Shown piece after piece: positions 51,972 to 60,301 of a DNA stretch of 64,000 nucleotides; positions within the stretch are counted from its first letter, which is position 1; each line of letters opens with the position of its first letter. Both the position numbers and the translations under genes were made by a program. The stretch is taken from assembly GCA_026169375.1 (NCBI GenBank), contig JAPFCR010000027.1, forward strand, positions 62,001 to 126,000. Reading direction: 5' to 3'. The notes beneath the pieces were generated by a model. It made no database searches and was not told the origin of the DNA. It saw only the letters and a list, made by a program, of their open reading frames with translations. Source of the stretch: Sporosarcina sp. Lineage in GTDB: Bacteria > Bacillota > Bacilli > Bacillales_A > Planococcaceae.

Positions 51972-52655
51972 TTGACAATACGAAATTGGTTTAAATTTTT
52001 TTTCAATGCACTTTGGATAGGTGGTTTTGTAACTGCAGTTGCTGGCTTAATTGTGCGCTGGGAATTCTTCACTAATTATTTACAAGCAGGAGAGATTGGG
52101 CAATTTGTAGGTGCACTTTTATGGATGGTTTTTCTTGGTTTTACAATGAGTGTAGTAGCACAAATGGGTTTTTTCGCATATTTAACAGTTCATCAATTTG
52201 GCGTGAATATTTTCAAAACGCTAACGTTATGGAATTGGGTTCAACTTTTAATTATTATGGTTGTTTTATTTGATTTAATCTTTTTCCGTTTCCGTTTAAC
52301 ATCGGAAGATACAGAAAGGTCTTTATTATATTTATTCTTATTAGCAACATTAATGATCGTATCTGGTATAACGGCATATTTGAAAGCACAGTGGACAAAG
52401 AAGCATACGCTCATTTCCGCATTGTTTTTTATGATTGTCATTACAACGCTTGAATGGTTGCCAGCGTTAATGGTGAGAGAAGGCAATATCGATACATGGG
52501 TAACTATTCTTTTGTTCCCATTACTTGCAGTAAATGCTTACCAAATGCTTGCCCTGCCAAAATACAATACAATGTCAGACAGAGACAAAGAAAGACTGGA
52601 AGAACGTCGTGCAGCGCGTAGAAAAAGAGCAAAAACAGCTTCATCCAAATCATAA
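51972..52655 (+). CDS. kbaA: KinB signalling pathway activator KbaA
   Basis: Membrane protein needed for full activity of the sporulation kinase KinB. 227 residues, six hydrophobic spans (first about 10-30, last about 176-195), then a basic cytosolic tail with KERLEERRAARRKRAKT. TTG start at 51972 follows ACGGAGGA. Convergent with the pdaB-like gene; a shared terminator lies between. Confidence 0.9.
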   Translation: MTIRNWFKFFFNALWIGGFVTAVAGLIVRWEFFTNYLQAGEIGQFVGALLWMVFLGFTMSVVAQMGFFAYLTVHQFGVNIFKTLTLWNWVQLLIIMVVLFDLIFFRFRLTSEDTERSLLYLFLLATLMIVSGITAYLKAQWTKKHTLISALFFMIVITTLEWLPALMVREGNIDTWVTILLFPLLAVNAYQMLALPKYNTMSDRDKERLEERRAARRKRAKTASSKS

Positions 52656-52670
52656 TTGATAAACAGAGAA

Positions 52671-52725
52671 GAGCCACTTAGAAAAAGTTTTATTAACTAA
52701 ATTCTAAGTGGTCTTTTTTTATTTC
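52671..52725 (+). terminator. Bidirectional terminator kbaA / pdaB-like
   Basis: AGCCACTTAGAA (52673-52684) pairs with TTCTAAGTGGT (52702-52712) and is followed by T7. Confidence 0.75.
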
Positions 52726-53367
52726 TTATTCGTTCGGGATTTTCTTTAATTTACCTACGGAACCGAGTAATACCTCGTCAATTGGTTGAAATTCTCTCTC
52801 TTCCATTAAACGTTTAAGCTCCGGCAAATAAACACGGTCTTTACGATGATGCGGAATGGCGATAATCTCACCTTCTTGCATAGGTGGGATATTTCCTCCA
52901 TCCCATGTAAAGCTTGAGCCAAGTGCATTGATTTTTGCTTCCCAAAGAAGGGAATGAAGAAAGCTAGAGAATTTTTCGTCACTCGTTCGAAACCAAAGTG
53001 GCTCCTCGTTAAAAATGGCTTTATATCTTTCAACTTGTTGTAAAAGTAGCCGACCGTCTGCTTCATACGCCTTACCTTCAAGTCCTAATAGCCCAACTGG
53101 AATTTTCTTCTTTATGATAAGTTCAACGGTTTCGGGAAAACGTTCAGCCCAATCGAGATCGAGAAGGAGGAGTGGATATGGATCGTTTAGTGTTTCGATC
53201 CAATCGCTTACTTCTTCATCACCAAAAGAAATATTAATCGTTAGAGCGGAACCATGTGTACCACGAACAATAGCGGCAGGTTTTTCAGTTACATGAAAGA
53301 CAGATGTGTTAGAAGTTTGTTTGAAAAAAGATTGAAGAAATAAAAATAAGCTACAACCGATTAACAT
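52726..53367 (-). CDS. Eroded PdaB-like polysaccharide deacetylase, probably inactive
   Basis: Occupies the place and strand of pdaB (ybaN), the spore cortex deacetylase-like gene. 213 residues from ATG 53367. The fold traces are clear: ALTINISFGDEEVSD corresponds to ALTFDISWGDE, and WAERFPETVELIIKKK to the next block, but the motif Asp is Asn and the later Arg, Trp and His motifs are poorly kept. A perfect Shine-Dalgarno AAAGGAGG (53398-53405, minus strand) sits nine bases before an ATA codon at 53388-53386 that would begin IKKIILFM, as if the original ATG had mutated. Either a degenerating gene or a repurposed paralogue. Confidence 0.65.
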   Translation of the reverse strand: MLIGCSLFLFLQSFFKQTSNTSVFHVTEKPAAIVRGTHGSALTINISFGDEEVSDWIETLNDPYPLLLLDLDWAERFPETVELIIKKKIPVGLLGLEGKAYEADGRLLLQQVERYKAIFNEEPLWFRTSDEKFSSFLHSLLWEAKINALGSSFTWDGGNIPPMQEGEIIAIPHHRKDRVYLPELKRLMEEREFQPIDEVLLGSVGKLKKIPNE

Positions 53368-53436
53368 GAATAGAATGATTTTTTTTATAGTTAAGATCCT
53401 CCTTTATAAAGACTCTTTATATTTTATGAAAAACCA

Positions 53437-53466
53437 TTGACAAATATGAAGTTATCATGTTAATAT
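53437..53466 (+). promoter_or_regulatory. Possible promoter upstream of the tRNA cluster
   Basis: TTGACA at 53437-53442, 18 bases, TAATAT at 53461-53466. Confidence 0.5.
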
Positions 53467-53533
53467 AAAAGAGTCGCTGTCCAAATACATTAAGAAATAA
53501 AGTTGTTTTTTAAAAAAGGATTTTTAAAAACAC

Positions 53534-53561
53534 TTGCAAAAAAAATATTTCTTGGTATAAT
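53534..53561 (+). promoter_or_regulatory. Promoter of the tRNA cluster
   Basis: TTGCAA at 53534-53539, 16 bases, consensus TATAAT at 53556-53561, about 30 bases before tRNA-Asn. Confidence 0.75.
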
Positions 53562-53590
53562 AGATGGTATCGAGAAATGGTACTTATTAT

Positions 53591-53665
53591 TCCGCAGTAG
53601 CTCAGTGGTAGAGCAATCGGCTGTTAACCGATCGGTCGTAGGTTCGAATCCTACCTGCGGAGCCA
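53591..53665 (+). tRNA. tRNA-Asn (anticodon GTT)
   Basis: Full cloverleaf: acceptor TCCGCAG/CTGCGGA, anticodon loop CTGTTAA with GTT, T-arm GGTTCGAATCC. CCA is encoded. Confidence 0.97.
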
Positions 53666-53668
53666 TAT

Positions 53669-53744
53669 GCTTCCATAGCTCAGTAGGTAGAGTGCTTCCA
53701 TGGTAAGGAAGAGGTCACCGGTTCAATTCCGGTTGGAAGCTCCA
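53669..53744 (+). tRNA. tRNA-Thr (anticodon GGT)
   Basis: Acceptor GCTTCCA/TGGAAGC, anticodon stem CTTCC/GGAAG with loop ATGGTAA, T-arm GGTTCAATTCC. CCA is encoded. Three bases after tRNA-Asn. Confidence 0.95.
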
Positions 53745-53901
53745 AAGAAGTCAATAATCACCTACATAAAAAAGCTGTTTAATTACATAATGCTTAGGGC
53801 ATCTGAGGAAGCAATTAGACGTTGAGAAATGGATTCAACTGCATGAATCTTATCAAATTCAAGTCACTAAAGTAGTGTGAATCAAACAATAATTTTAATA
53901 T

Positions 53902-53986
53902 GGTGGGGTAGCGAAGTGGCTAAACGCGGCGGACTGTAAATCCGCTCCCTCAGGGTTCGGCGGTTCGAATCCGTCCCCCACCACCA
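53902..53986 (+). tRNA. tRNA-Tyr (anticodon GTA)
   Basis: Class II tRNA with long variable arm (TCCCTCAGGGTTC region). Acceptor GGTGGGG/CCCCACC, anticodon loop CTGTAAA. CCA is encoded. The 157-base spacer before it holds nothing recognised. Confidence 0.96.
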
Positions 53987-53998
53987 TTTTTAATATGC

Positions 53999-54070
53999 GG
54001 CCCCTTGGTCAAGCGGTTAAGACACCGCCCTTTCACGGCGGTAACACGGGTTCGAATCCCGTAGGGGTCA
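53999..54070 (+). tRNA. tRNA-Glu (anticodon TTC)
   Basis: Anticodon loop CTTTCAC between CCGCC-type stems, T-arm GGTTCGAATCC, 3' end at GGGGTCA without encoded CCA, which must be added after transcription. Confidence 0.96.
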
Positions 54071-54076
54071 TTTTAT

Positions 54077-54106
54077 AAAACATCATAGTAAGTATGATGT
54101 TTTAAA
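54077..54106 (+). terminator. Terminator after tRNA-Glu
   Basis: AAAACATCAT (54077-54086) pairs with ATGATGTTTT (54094-54103). Confidence 0.75.
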
Positions 54107-54139
54107 ATTTATGTAAAATATGAATAAATAAACAAAACA

Positions 54140-54323
54140 AGAGCATTCTAAAATATGTGATTAATCGAATGCAGCCGACGCGGTAATGCGAAGCATATCC
54201 CCAAAATGTATTAAAATTGGGAGATGCGAGTAGAACAAGGAAGCAATTGAGAAAAAGAAAGAGCGTACCTAAGTACGTGACTGATTGATCGAATGCAGCT
54301 GACGCAGTAATGCGAAGCATATC
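54140..54323 (+). repeat. Pair of direct repeats between tRNA-Glu and tRNA-Gln
   Basis: A 36-base unit beginning ATCGAATGCAGC and ending GCGAAGCATATC occurs at 54164-54199 and 54288-54323 with two differences. Similarity reaches further upstream (AGAGCATTCTAAAATATGTGA versus AGAGCGTACCTAAGTACGTGA), making about 60 bases per copy, 124 bases apart. No gene lies here. Confidence 0.8.
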
Positions 54324-54338
54324 ACAACTTTAAACCGG

Positions 54339-54410
54339 TGGGGTATAGCCAAGCGGTAAGGCAACGGACTTTGACTCCGTCATTCGTTGGTTCGAATCCA
54401 GCTACCCCAG
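54339..54410 (+). tRNA. tRNA-Gln (anticodon TTG)
   Basis: Acceptor TGGGGTA/TACCCCA, anticodon loop CTTTGAC, T-arm GGTTCGAATCC. CCA not encoded. Confidence 0.96.
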
Positions 54411-54421
54411 TAATAACATCC

Positions 54422-54460
54422 GTAATCCTAAGTCAACTAAGACTTAGGATTATTTTTTTA
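54422..54460 (+). terminator. Terminator after tRNA-Gln
   Basis: AATCCTAAGTC (54424-54434) pairs with GACTTAGGATT (54441-54451), then T7. Confidence 0.9.
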
Positions 54461-54499
54461 TAAAATAGGTTCTATAATTTATGACGTTGGTGAGAGAAA

Positions 54500-54531
54500 A
54501 TCCCTAACTCCGAAAAATTGGAGATAGGGAT
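54500..54531. other. Inverted repeat of unknown role
   Basis: ATCCCTAACTCC (54500-54511) and GGAGATAGGGAT (54520-54531) pair with one mismatch around an eight-base loop. No T-run follows. Confidence 0.5.
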
Positions 54532-54591
54532 GGAATTTCACTAATGTCTTTTTTTATTAATATATATGGAACCAAGAAAATCCTATTACAC

Positions 54592-54709
54592 GCTGATTTC
54601 CGTTCCGAGGAGCGTGCGGTAAGCCTCCTCGTCGCGAAAAATACGCTCCTGTGGGGTCTTACCTGTCAAGCTCATCCCTCTGAAGTCGCCGCTCTGCACT
54701 CCAATCAGC
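54592..54709. repeat. REP-like palindromic element
   Basis: A 118-base, unusually GC-rich island with terminal inverted repeats GCTGATT (54592-54598) and AATCAGC (54703-54709). Internal pieces such as GAGGAGCGTGCG, CCTCCTCGTCGCG, CGCTCCTGTGGGGTC and GAAGTCGCCGC recall the dispersed non-coding repeats with CGACGAGGAGGC and GACTCCTGCGGG cores found in many Bacillaceae genomes. It is the only GC-rich block in the 660-base gap before the GGDEF-EAL gene; the rest (54710-55060) is AT-rich with no feature seen. Confidence 0.65.
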
Positions 54710-55075
54710 TAAAAAGGATACAAGAAATGTTAAGTTCCATATAAATAGAAAACAAGTGTGATCGCCTACACGTTGAAATGGATGTAGCGTTGAAAATATG
54801 TAAAGCAGCTGTTAACCACTTGGCACTTCAAGTTTAACAGTCATTCGTTGATTCCAAAAAATAACCTATCAACATTAATCGGAATTTGCAACAATTAAGT
54901 TGACGATAAAATTAAGAGATGAAATAGTATTGTATGTTAAAAATATACCCTGTAAATGATAGAATTCAGTTCTTATGAGTGTAACAAGTAGTATAAAGTG
55001 ACTAAATATTTTATAATATACTTAGAAAAGTAATACAGATTGCAGGTTGATAAAATAAAAGCAAGAGGTGATCGT

Positions 55076-56803
55076 GTGCGAAAGGAAAAGAAGCATCTAG
55101 CAAAAATGCTTAAAGACGAAGAGCAACTGTCAATTGATGTGAAATTAAAAGATATTTTATACGCATTGAATCAGTCTGCAATTGTAGCAATTACAGATCG
55201 GACGGGAAGTATTTTATTCTCTAACGATAAATTTACAACTATCACTCAATATACCAAAGAAGAATTGATAGGAGAAAATCACCGGATTTTGAATTCATCT
55301 CACCATTCAAGAGGGTTCTTTAAAGAAATGTGGAGAACGATTGGAACTGGAAATGTGTGGCGTGGGGAAATTAAAAATAAGAAAAAAGACGGAAGTTATT
55401 ACTGGGTCGATACAACGATTGTTCCATTTTTGGATGAAAAAAGAAAACCATATCAATATATTTCAATTCGATATGAAATTACTGAACGTAAGGAAGCCGA
55501 AGAAAAGATTCGTCATTTAGCTTATAATGATCAACTGACGAATTTACCCAATCGACTTTATTCTCGTCGGAAGTTATATGAAGTGTTATCCGAAGCGAAA
55601 AAAAATAAAAAGAAAATTTGTTTGATTCGTTTTAATCTTGATAGACTCCGTTATATTAACGATTCTTTAGGATATGAAGCGGGGGATTATGTTTTATCAT
55701 TAGTCGCGAGGAGACTAGAGATTTCTTTTCCTAAATACAGTGTGATTGCGAATCTTGGTGGAGATGAATTCAGTGTTATATTGCAAGATGCCCAAAATAT
55801 TAGTGACGTAGAGAGTATTTTAGAAGGTGTTTTAGAATCCATCCAACAACCAATCAAACTTAAAGAGGATTATTACATATTAACGGCAAGTATTGGTATG
55901 GCTTTTTATCCGGATCATGCAAATACTCCTTCCGAACTGTCTTCCAAAGCCGAACAAGCACTTTTAAGTGTAAAAGAAAGAGGCGGCGGAGGCTATAAGG
56001 TTTATGAACCCGAAGTAGCTAAAAAGTCCATTGAGCGAATTGTATTAGAAAATGAACTACGAAAAAGTATTAAATATGGCTACTTTCATCTTGAATTTCA
56101 ACCTAAGTTTAATCTTTTAACAGAAGAATTAACGGGTGTAGAAGCATTAGTCCGATGGGACCATCCTGATCTTGGAAGAATCCCGCCTGATCAGTTTATT
56201 GGAATTGCAGAAGAAACACGAATTATTATTTCCTTGGGCAAGTGGATATTAAAAGAGGCGTGTCAGCAATCGAAAAGATGGGAAGAAAAAGGATATCAAG
56301 TTTCAATGGCGATTAATATTTCGGCAATCCAGCTAAAGGATGAAAATTTTTTAACAACTGTAAACAAGACTTTGGACGAAATTGGAAACGACCCGCGCTT
56401 ACTAGAATTTGAATTAACAGAAAGTGTTTTTGCTGCGCACGAAGAGATAGATGCAACAATTAATGAGATTAGAAAGTTAGGTATTAAAATAGCAATCGAT
56501 GATTTTGGAACGGGGTATAGTTCTTTTAGTTATATTAAAGAGTTGCCAGTGGACACACTAAAGATTGACCGAGCATTTATTCAAGATCTTGATAAAGGTG
56601 TAGAGGGGACTGCGATTGTTGAAGCGATTTTATCAGTAGCAAAAACGTTAGGGTTAAGTGTGGTTGCTGAAGGAATTGAAGAAGAACATCAAGTCACACT
56701 GTTAAAAGAGTTAGGTTGTGAACAAGGGCAAGGGTATTACTTTAATAGACCGACAGATGCGATCGAGTGCGAAGAATTTATGTCTCCCGATTTACGCAAT
56801 TAA
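55076..56803 (+). CDS. PAS-GGDEF-EAL cyclic-di-GMP signalling protein
   Basis: Cytosolic regulator of c-di-GMP. 575 residues from GTG 55076, placed by GAGGTGAT (55065-55072). Domains: PAS with PAC (about 30-145, containing [17 protein letters not shown]), GGDEF (about 155-315) and EAL (about 335-570). The EAL domain keeps its key parts: EAL at 356-358, [30 protein letters not shown] and QGYYF, so phosphodiesterase activity is expected. The GGDEF motif at 228-232 is intact, but the metal-binding first Asp of the DxD segment is Asn ([11 protein letters not shown]), GHxxGD is GYEAGD, and no RxxD inhibitory site precedes. Net role is probably c-di-GMP breakdown. Confidence 0.9.
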   Translation: MRKEKKHLAKMLKDEEQLSIDVKLKDILYALNQSAIVAITDRTGSILFSNDKFTTITQYTKEELIGENHRILNSSHHSRGFFKEMWRTIGTGNVWRGEIKNKKKDGSYYWVDTTIVPFLDEKRKPYQYISIRYEITERKEAEEKIRHLAYNDQLTNLPNRLYSRRKLYEVLSEAKKNKKKICLIRFNLDRLRYINDSLGYEAGDYVLSLVARRLEISFPKYSVIANLGGDEFSVILQDAQNISDVESILEGVLESIQQPIKLKEDYYILTASIGMAFYPDHANTPSELSSKAEQALLSVKERGGGGYKVYEPEVAKKSIERIVLENELRKSIKYGYFHLEFQPKFNLLTEELTGVEALVRWDHPDLGRIPPDQFIGIAEETRIIISLGKWILKEACQQSKRWEEKGYQVSMAINISAIQLKDENFLTTVNKTLDEIGNDPRLLEFELTESVFAAHEEIDATINEIRKLGIKIAIDDFGTGYSSFSYIKELPVDTLKIDRAFIQDLDKGVEGTAIVEAILSVAKTLGLSVVAEGIEEEHQVTLLKELGCEQGQGYYFNRPTDAIECEEFMSPDLRN

Positions 56804-56856
56804 ATTTCTTTTATCACAATCATTACAAATGAATAAAAATTCATTTTCCTGTCTAG

Positions 56857-56885
56857 TTGAGCCAATACAACTCAGGTTTTATAAT
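56857..56885 (+). promoter_or_regulatory. Sigma-A promoter of the arginase gene
   Basis: TTGAGC at 56857-56862, 17 bases, consensus TATAAT at 56880-56885. Confidence 0.8.
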
Positions 56886-56908
56886 GAAGTGTAGGGAGGG
56901 GAAATTGA

Positions 56909-57817
56909 ATGTCAAATAAGTTATCATTGTCAATGATTGGGGTATCGTTGGATTTAGGTCAGAGTCGTCGGGGTGTCAATATGGGCCCGAGTGCGATTCG
57001 TTACGCTGGTGTTGTTGAGCGGTTAGAAGCACTTGGACATGAATTGATTGACGAAGGGGATATCCACATCGACGCGGGGTTACAAGCAGAAGATAGTGAT
57101 TCGAAATTAAAAAATTTAAAAGAAGTTGTTCAAACGAATACAAAACTCGCAGAAAAGGTTGCCGCAGTTGTACAAGCCGATCGATTTCCACTAATTTTGG
57201 GTGGAGACCATAGTATAGCAATTGGTACGCTAGCGGGTTTAGCGACAAAATATAAAAATTTGGGTGTGATTTGGTACGATGCGCATACTGATATGAATAC
57301 AGATGAAACTTCTCCATCCGGCAATATCCACGGAATGCCGTTAGCGATTAGTATGGGATATGGAGATCATCGACTTGTGGATTTACACCATAATGGACAG
57401 AAAGTAAAGCCGGAAAATATTATCGTGATCGGAGCGCGTTCGATTGACCCCGGAGAAAGAGCATTGATTAAAGAACTGGGGATTCAAGTGTATACAATGC
57501 ACGAAATTGATAAATACGGAATGACGACGGTAATGGAAAAAGCAATTCAGCATTTCAAAGATCAGGATATAGATGGTGTTCATCTATCATTAGATTTAGA
57601 TGCATTAGATCCACTCTATACACCAGGAGTTGGGACGCCCGTGGCAGGTGGGGTTAGTTACCGAGAAAGTCATTTAGCAATGGAAATTTTAGAAGAATCA
57701 GGACTTGTTACTTCAGCTGAGTTTGTGGAAGTCAATCCGATCTTAGATGAGCGAAATAAAACAGCAGATGTGGCGGTTGGATTGATGGGCTCTCTGTTTG
57801 GAGAGAAGTTGCTTTAA
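56909..57817 (+). CDS. rocF: Arginase
   Basis: Hydrolyses arginine to ornithine and urea with a binuclear manganese centre. 302 residues. Metal ligands are all visible: GGDHS (about 97-101), WYDAHTDMN (about 120-128) and LSLDLDALDP (about 225-234), plus GTPVAGG. N-terminal MIGVSLDLGQSRRGVNMGPSA is typical of Bacillus arginases. It has its own sigma-A promoter; rocD and rocE partners are not nearby. In other Bacillus genomes it also sits just before sigW. A weak hairpin (AAAAGATG/CATCTTTT, 57837-57868) may terminate it. Confidence 0.94.
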   Translation: MSNKLSLSMIGVSLDLGQSRRGVNMGPSAIRYAGVVERLEALGHELIDEGDIHIDAGLQAEDSDSKLKNLKEVVQTNTKLAEKVAAVVQADRFPLILGGDHSIAIGTLAGLATKYKNLGVIWYDAHTDMNTDETSPSGNIHGMPLAISMGYGDHRLVDLHHNGQKVKPENIIVIGARSIDPGERALIKELGIQVYTMHEIDKYGMTTVMEKAIQHFKDQDIDGVHLSLDLDALDPLYTPGVGTPVAGGVSYRESHLAMEILEESGLVTSAEFVEVNPILDERNKTADVAVGLMGSLFGEKLL

Positions 57818-57993
57818 ATATAATGATAAGAAATCAAAAGATGTGGTTACGTTATGTAGCCCATCTTTTTTGTTTTCAAGGAACAAAGTGCTTGACGTCG
57901 ATGATTGATCTTAGGTATTAACAACTAAGTTTTTATGGGAAAGCCATAAATTGGTCAATATCTGCTAAAATTAAAAGATAAAATGAAAATAAA

Positions 57994-58020
57994 TGAAACC
58001 TGTTAAACCTTTCATACGTA
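57994..58020 (+). promoter_or_regulatory. Autoregulatory sigma-W promoter of sigW-rsiW
   Basis: TGAAAC at 57994-57999, 17 bases, CGTA at 58017-58020, matching the ECF sigma-W consensus (usual spacer 16). It lies 38 bases before sigW. Confidence 0.85.
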
Positions 58021-58057
58021 TAAAAGGAACAGCCGCACGAAGCGGAGGGAAATTGCG

Positions 58058-58621
58058 ATGGATCAACTGATTAATAAAAGAATAAACGAAGTACTTAAAG
58101 GGAACCAAGAGGCATTTGAAGAAATCGTAACACTGTTTCAGCATCGTTTGTATCATGTTTGTTACCGGATGTTAGGGAATCGACAAGAAGCTGAAGATAT
58201 TGCACAAGAAGCTTTCGTTCGTGCGTATATAAATATTCATACATTTGATCAAAAGAGAAAATTTTCTACTTGGTTATTTAGAATTGCAACTAATTTATGT
58301 ATTGACCGGATTCGGAAGAAGAAACCGGACTATTATTTGGACGCAAATGTGCCTGGAACAGAAGGGTTAACGATGTATTCTCAAATAGCTTCTGATCGGG
58401 AGTTACCAGAGGAAGAAGTAGAAAAAATGGAAACACAAAAACGTATTCAATACGAAATTGGGCGACTTTCTGATCGATATCGTTCGGTGATCATTTTGAG
58501 GTACATCGAAGAGTTACCGCTGAAAGAGATTAGTGAGATTTTAGAATTGCCACTAGGAACCGTAAAGACTCGTGTTCATAGAGGTCGAGCGGCACTTAGA
58601 AAACAAATGGGTGATTTGTAG
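58058..58621 (+). CDS. sigW: ECF sigma factor SigW
   Basis: Extracytoplasmic-function sigma factor directing the antimicrobial and envelope-stress regulon. 187 residues. Region 2 includes YRMLGNRQEAEDIAQEAFVRA (about 33-53) and FSTWLFRIATNLCIDRIRKK; region 4 includes RYIEELPLKEISEILELP and the final GTVKTRVHRGRAALRKQM. Shine-Dalgarno AGCGGAGGG. Preceded by its own type of promoter and followed after 13 bases by its anti-sigma factor. Confidence 0.94.
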   Translation: MDQLINKRINEVLKGNQEAFEEIVTLFQHRLYHVCYRMLGNRQEAEDIAQEAFVRAYINIHTFDQKRKFSTWLFRIATNLCIDRIRKKKPDYYLDANVPGTEGLTMYSQIASDRELPEEEVEKMETQKRIQYEIGRLSDRYRSVIILRYIEELPLKEISEILELPLGTVKTRVHRGRAALRKQMGDL

Positions 58622-58634
58622 GAGGTAATTTAGT

Positions 58635-59270
58635 ATGAATACGTGTCCTGAGCAAATTGTTCATTATATGCATGCTTATTTGGATGGCGATATTGACCAT
58701 CATGATGAACAGTTGTTAAATGAACATTTACAGCAGTGTAAATCCTGTGAAGAGCTGATGGATGATTTAACGGATGCAGTTCAATTTATAGAGCAAGCGG
58801 AACCAGTACAAGCACCAACAGGATTTGTTGATGGTGTAATGACACGCCTACCGAAAGAAAAGTCACAAGCAGGCATACAAAGATGGCTGCGCGGACATCC
58901 TTTTCTTGCAGCGGCGGCGATGTTTTTTGTGTTAATGAGTGCTTCACTGTTTACCAGTTATGGAAATGATCAACAATTTTCAGTGACGAAACAACCAAAT
59001 TTAATTGTCGAAGGTGAAACAGTCCTTGTACCAGAGGGAGAAGTTATAAAAGGTGATATTGTCGTTAAGAATGGTGAACTTCGTATTGAAGGTGAAGTTG
59101 ATGGAAATGTGACAGTGATTCGAGGTTCTAAGTATATGGCTTCCACTGGAGTCATTACAGGAACAAGTGCTGAGATAGATCAAGCATTCGATTGGTTATG
59201 GTATAAAATAAAAGAAACAGTAAAAGATGTTTTTAATGTATCAGAGCGAGAGAAAAAGATAGAAGAATAA
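58635..59270 (+). CDS. rsiW: Anti-sigma-W factor RsiW
   Basis: Membrane protein that holds SigW until cleaved by site-1 and site-2 proteases. 211 residues. The zinc anti-sigma motif is HLQQCKSC (His about 31, Cys about 35 and 38). One transmembrane span about 87-106 (LAAAAMFFVLMSASLFTSY), then an extracytoplasmic part that contains repeated short beta-strand segments (VLVPEGEVIKGDIVVKNGEL). The extracellular domain shows a bactofilin-like periodicity not needed for the family call. Confidence 0.9.
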   Translation: MNTCPEQIVHYMHAYLDGDIDHHDEQLLNEHLQQCKSCEELMDDLTDAVQFIEQAEPVQAPTGFVDGVMTRLPKEKSQAGIQRWLRGHPFLAAAAMFFVLMSASLFTSYGNDQQFSVTKQPNLIVEGETVLVPEGEVIKGDIVVKNGELRIEGEVDGNVTVIRGSKYMASTGVITGTSAEIDQAFDWLWYKIKETVKDVFNVSEREKKIEE

Positions 59271-59279
59271 CTTGAAGAG

Positions 59280-59322
59280 ACCGTAAATTGTATGAACAAG
59301 TATAATTGCGGTCGTTTTCAAA
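59280..59322 (+). terminator. Weak terminator after rsiW
   Basis: GACCGTAAATT and ATTGCGGTC pair imperfectly (59279-59315), followed by GTTTTC. Confidence 0.4.
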
Positions 59323-59415
59323 TAGAATCTTATGATATTCTTACTGAAAAAAAGCGGAAGAGTTTTAAATAAAAGATATTTAGGGTAGGCGAATTCGAGA
59401 AAGAGTCTTTGCGTT

Positions 59416-59425
59416 ATGGTATACT
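59416..59425 (+). promoter_or_regulatory. Extended -10 promoter of cdaA-cdaR-glmM
   Basis: TATGG-TATACT with TATACT at 59420-59425 and a TG extension one base upstream; no good -35 at 17 bases. Forty bases before cdaA. Confidence 0.5.
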
Positions 59426-59464
59426 ATAGCCATATGAAATTGGCGAAAAAGGTAGGCGAAGCAC

Positions 59465-60301
59465 ATGCCGTTTTTTGAAAAAATTGTTAACCTGAGTCCA
59501 GTCGCGACATTCATTAATATAGTGGATGTGCTTCTAGTTTGGTTTGTTGTATATCAACTGATTAAAGTTGTAAAAGGGACGAAAGCTGTCCAGTTATTAA
59601 AAGGAATATTTGCAATTGTAATTGCACGAATTCTGACAGATATATTTGAGCTTACTACGTTAGGGTGGATGATTGAGCAAGTTTTGCGCTGGGGTTTTTT
59701 AGCAGTCATTATTATATTCCAGCCAGAGTTACGTCGAGCGCTTGAACAACTTGGACGTGGTCGTTTGTTTGCTAGAACGATGCTAGAGGAAAAGGAAGAG
59801 CGTAAAAGATTATTGGAAGCTATGTCGAAGTCAGTCAATTATATGGCCAAACGTCGAATTGGTGCGCTTATTTCCATTGAGAAGGAAACAGGATTAAGTG
59901 AGTATATTGAAACGGGGACGTCGTTAAATTCGGATATAACTTCTGAGTTACTCATTAATATATTTATTCCGAATGCACCGCTTCATGACGGCGCTGTGAT
60001 TTTACAGCGTAATCGAATTGCGGCAGCAGGTTGTTATTTACCGTTATCGGAAAGTCCTTTTATCTCGAAGGAGTTAGGGACAAGGCATCGGGCAGCACTT
60101 GGCTTAAGTGAAGTTTCTGATGCCGTGACGATTATTGTATCAGAAGAAACGGGGGCAATTAGTCTTGCAACCGAAGGCGATTTACTTCGAGATTTAAGCA
60201 TTGAAGAGTTCGAAGAGCGGCTCCGTAGTTTATGGTTCGGTGAAGAGGTTGAGCAGGAGAACACTTCGAAATGGAAATGGGGCGTGAAGAGAAATGGATA
60301 A
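59465..60301 (+). CDS. cdaA: Diadenylate cyclase CdaA
   Basis: Membrane-bound housekeeping enzyme making c-di-AMP from two ATP. 278 residues. Three N-terminal hydrophobic spans (about 12-85), then the DAC domain with catalytic LHDGAVIL (about 175-182) and GTRHRAALG (about 205-213). It overlaps cdaR by eight bases. The conserved cdaA-cdaR-glmM order couples the synthase to its regulator and to GlmM, which binds and restrains CdaA in several Firmicutes. Confidence 0.96.
   Translation: MPFFEKIVNLSPVATFINIVDVLLVWFVVYQLIKVVKGTKAVQLLKGIFAIVIARILTDIFELTTLGWMIEQVLRWGFLAVIIIFQPELRRALEQLGRGRLFARTMLEEKEERKRLLEAMSKSVNYMAKRRIGALISIEKETGLSEYIETGTSLNSDITSELLINIFIPNAPLHDGAVILQRNRIAAAGCYLPLSESPFISKELGTRHRAALGLSEVSDAVTIIVSEETGAISLATEGDLLRDLSIEEFEERLRSLWFGEEVEQENTSKWKWGVKRNG

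Noticed and set aside
53503..53706. 67-codon open frame with RSSSVVEQSAVNRSVVGSNP-like translation
   Set aside because: It is a translation across the tRNA promoter, tRNA-Asn and tRNA-Thr; such peptides are well-known artefacts of tRNA genes.
54544..54744. 66-codon open frame near the tRNA cluster
   Set aside because: It spans the REP-like palindromic element, lacks a Shine-Dalgarno and resembles no protein.
53368..55075. Possible rRNA operon or integrated element at the tRNA cluster
   Set aside because: No 16S, 23S or 5S sequence, integrase, or att-like duplication of a tRNA 3' end was seen.
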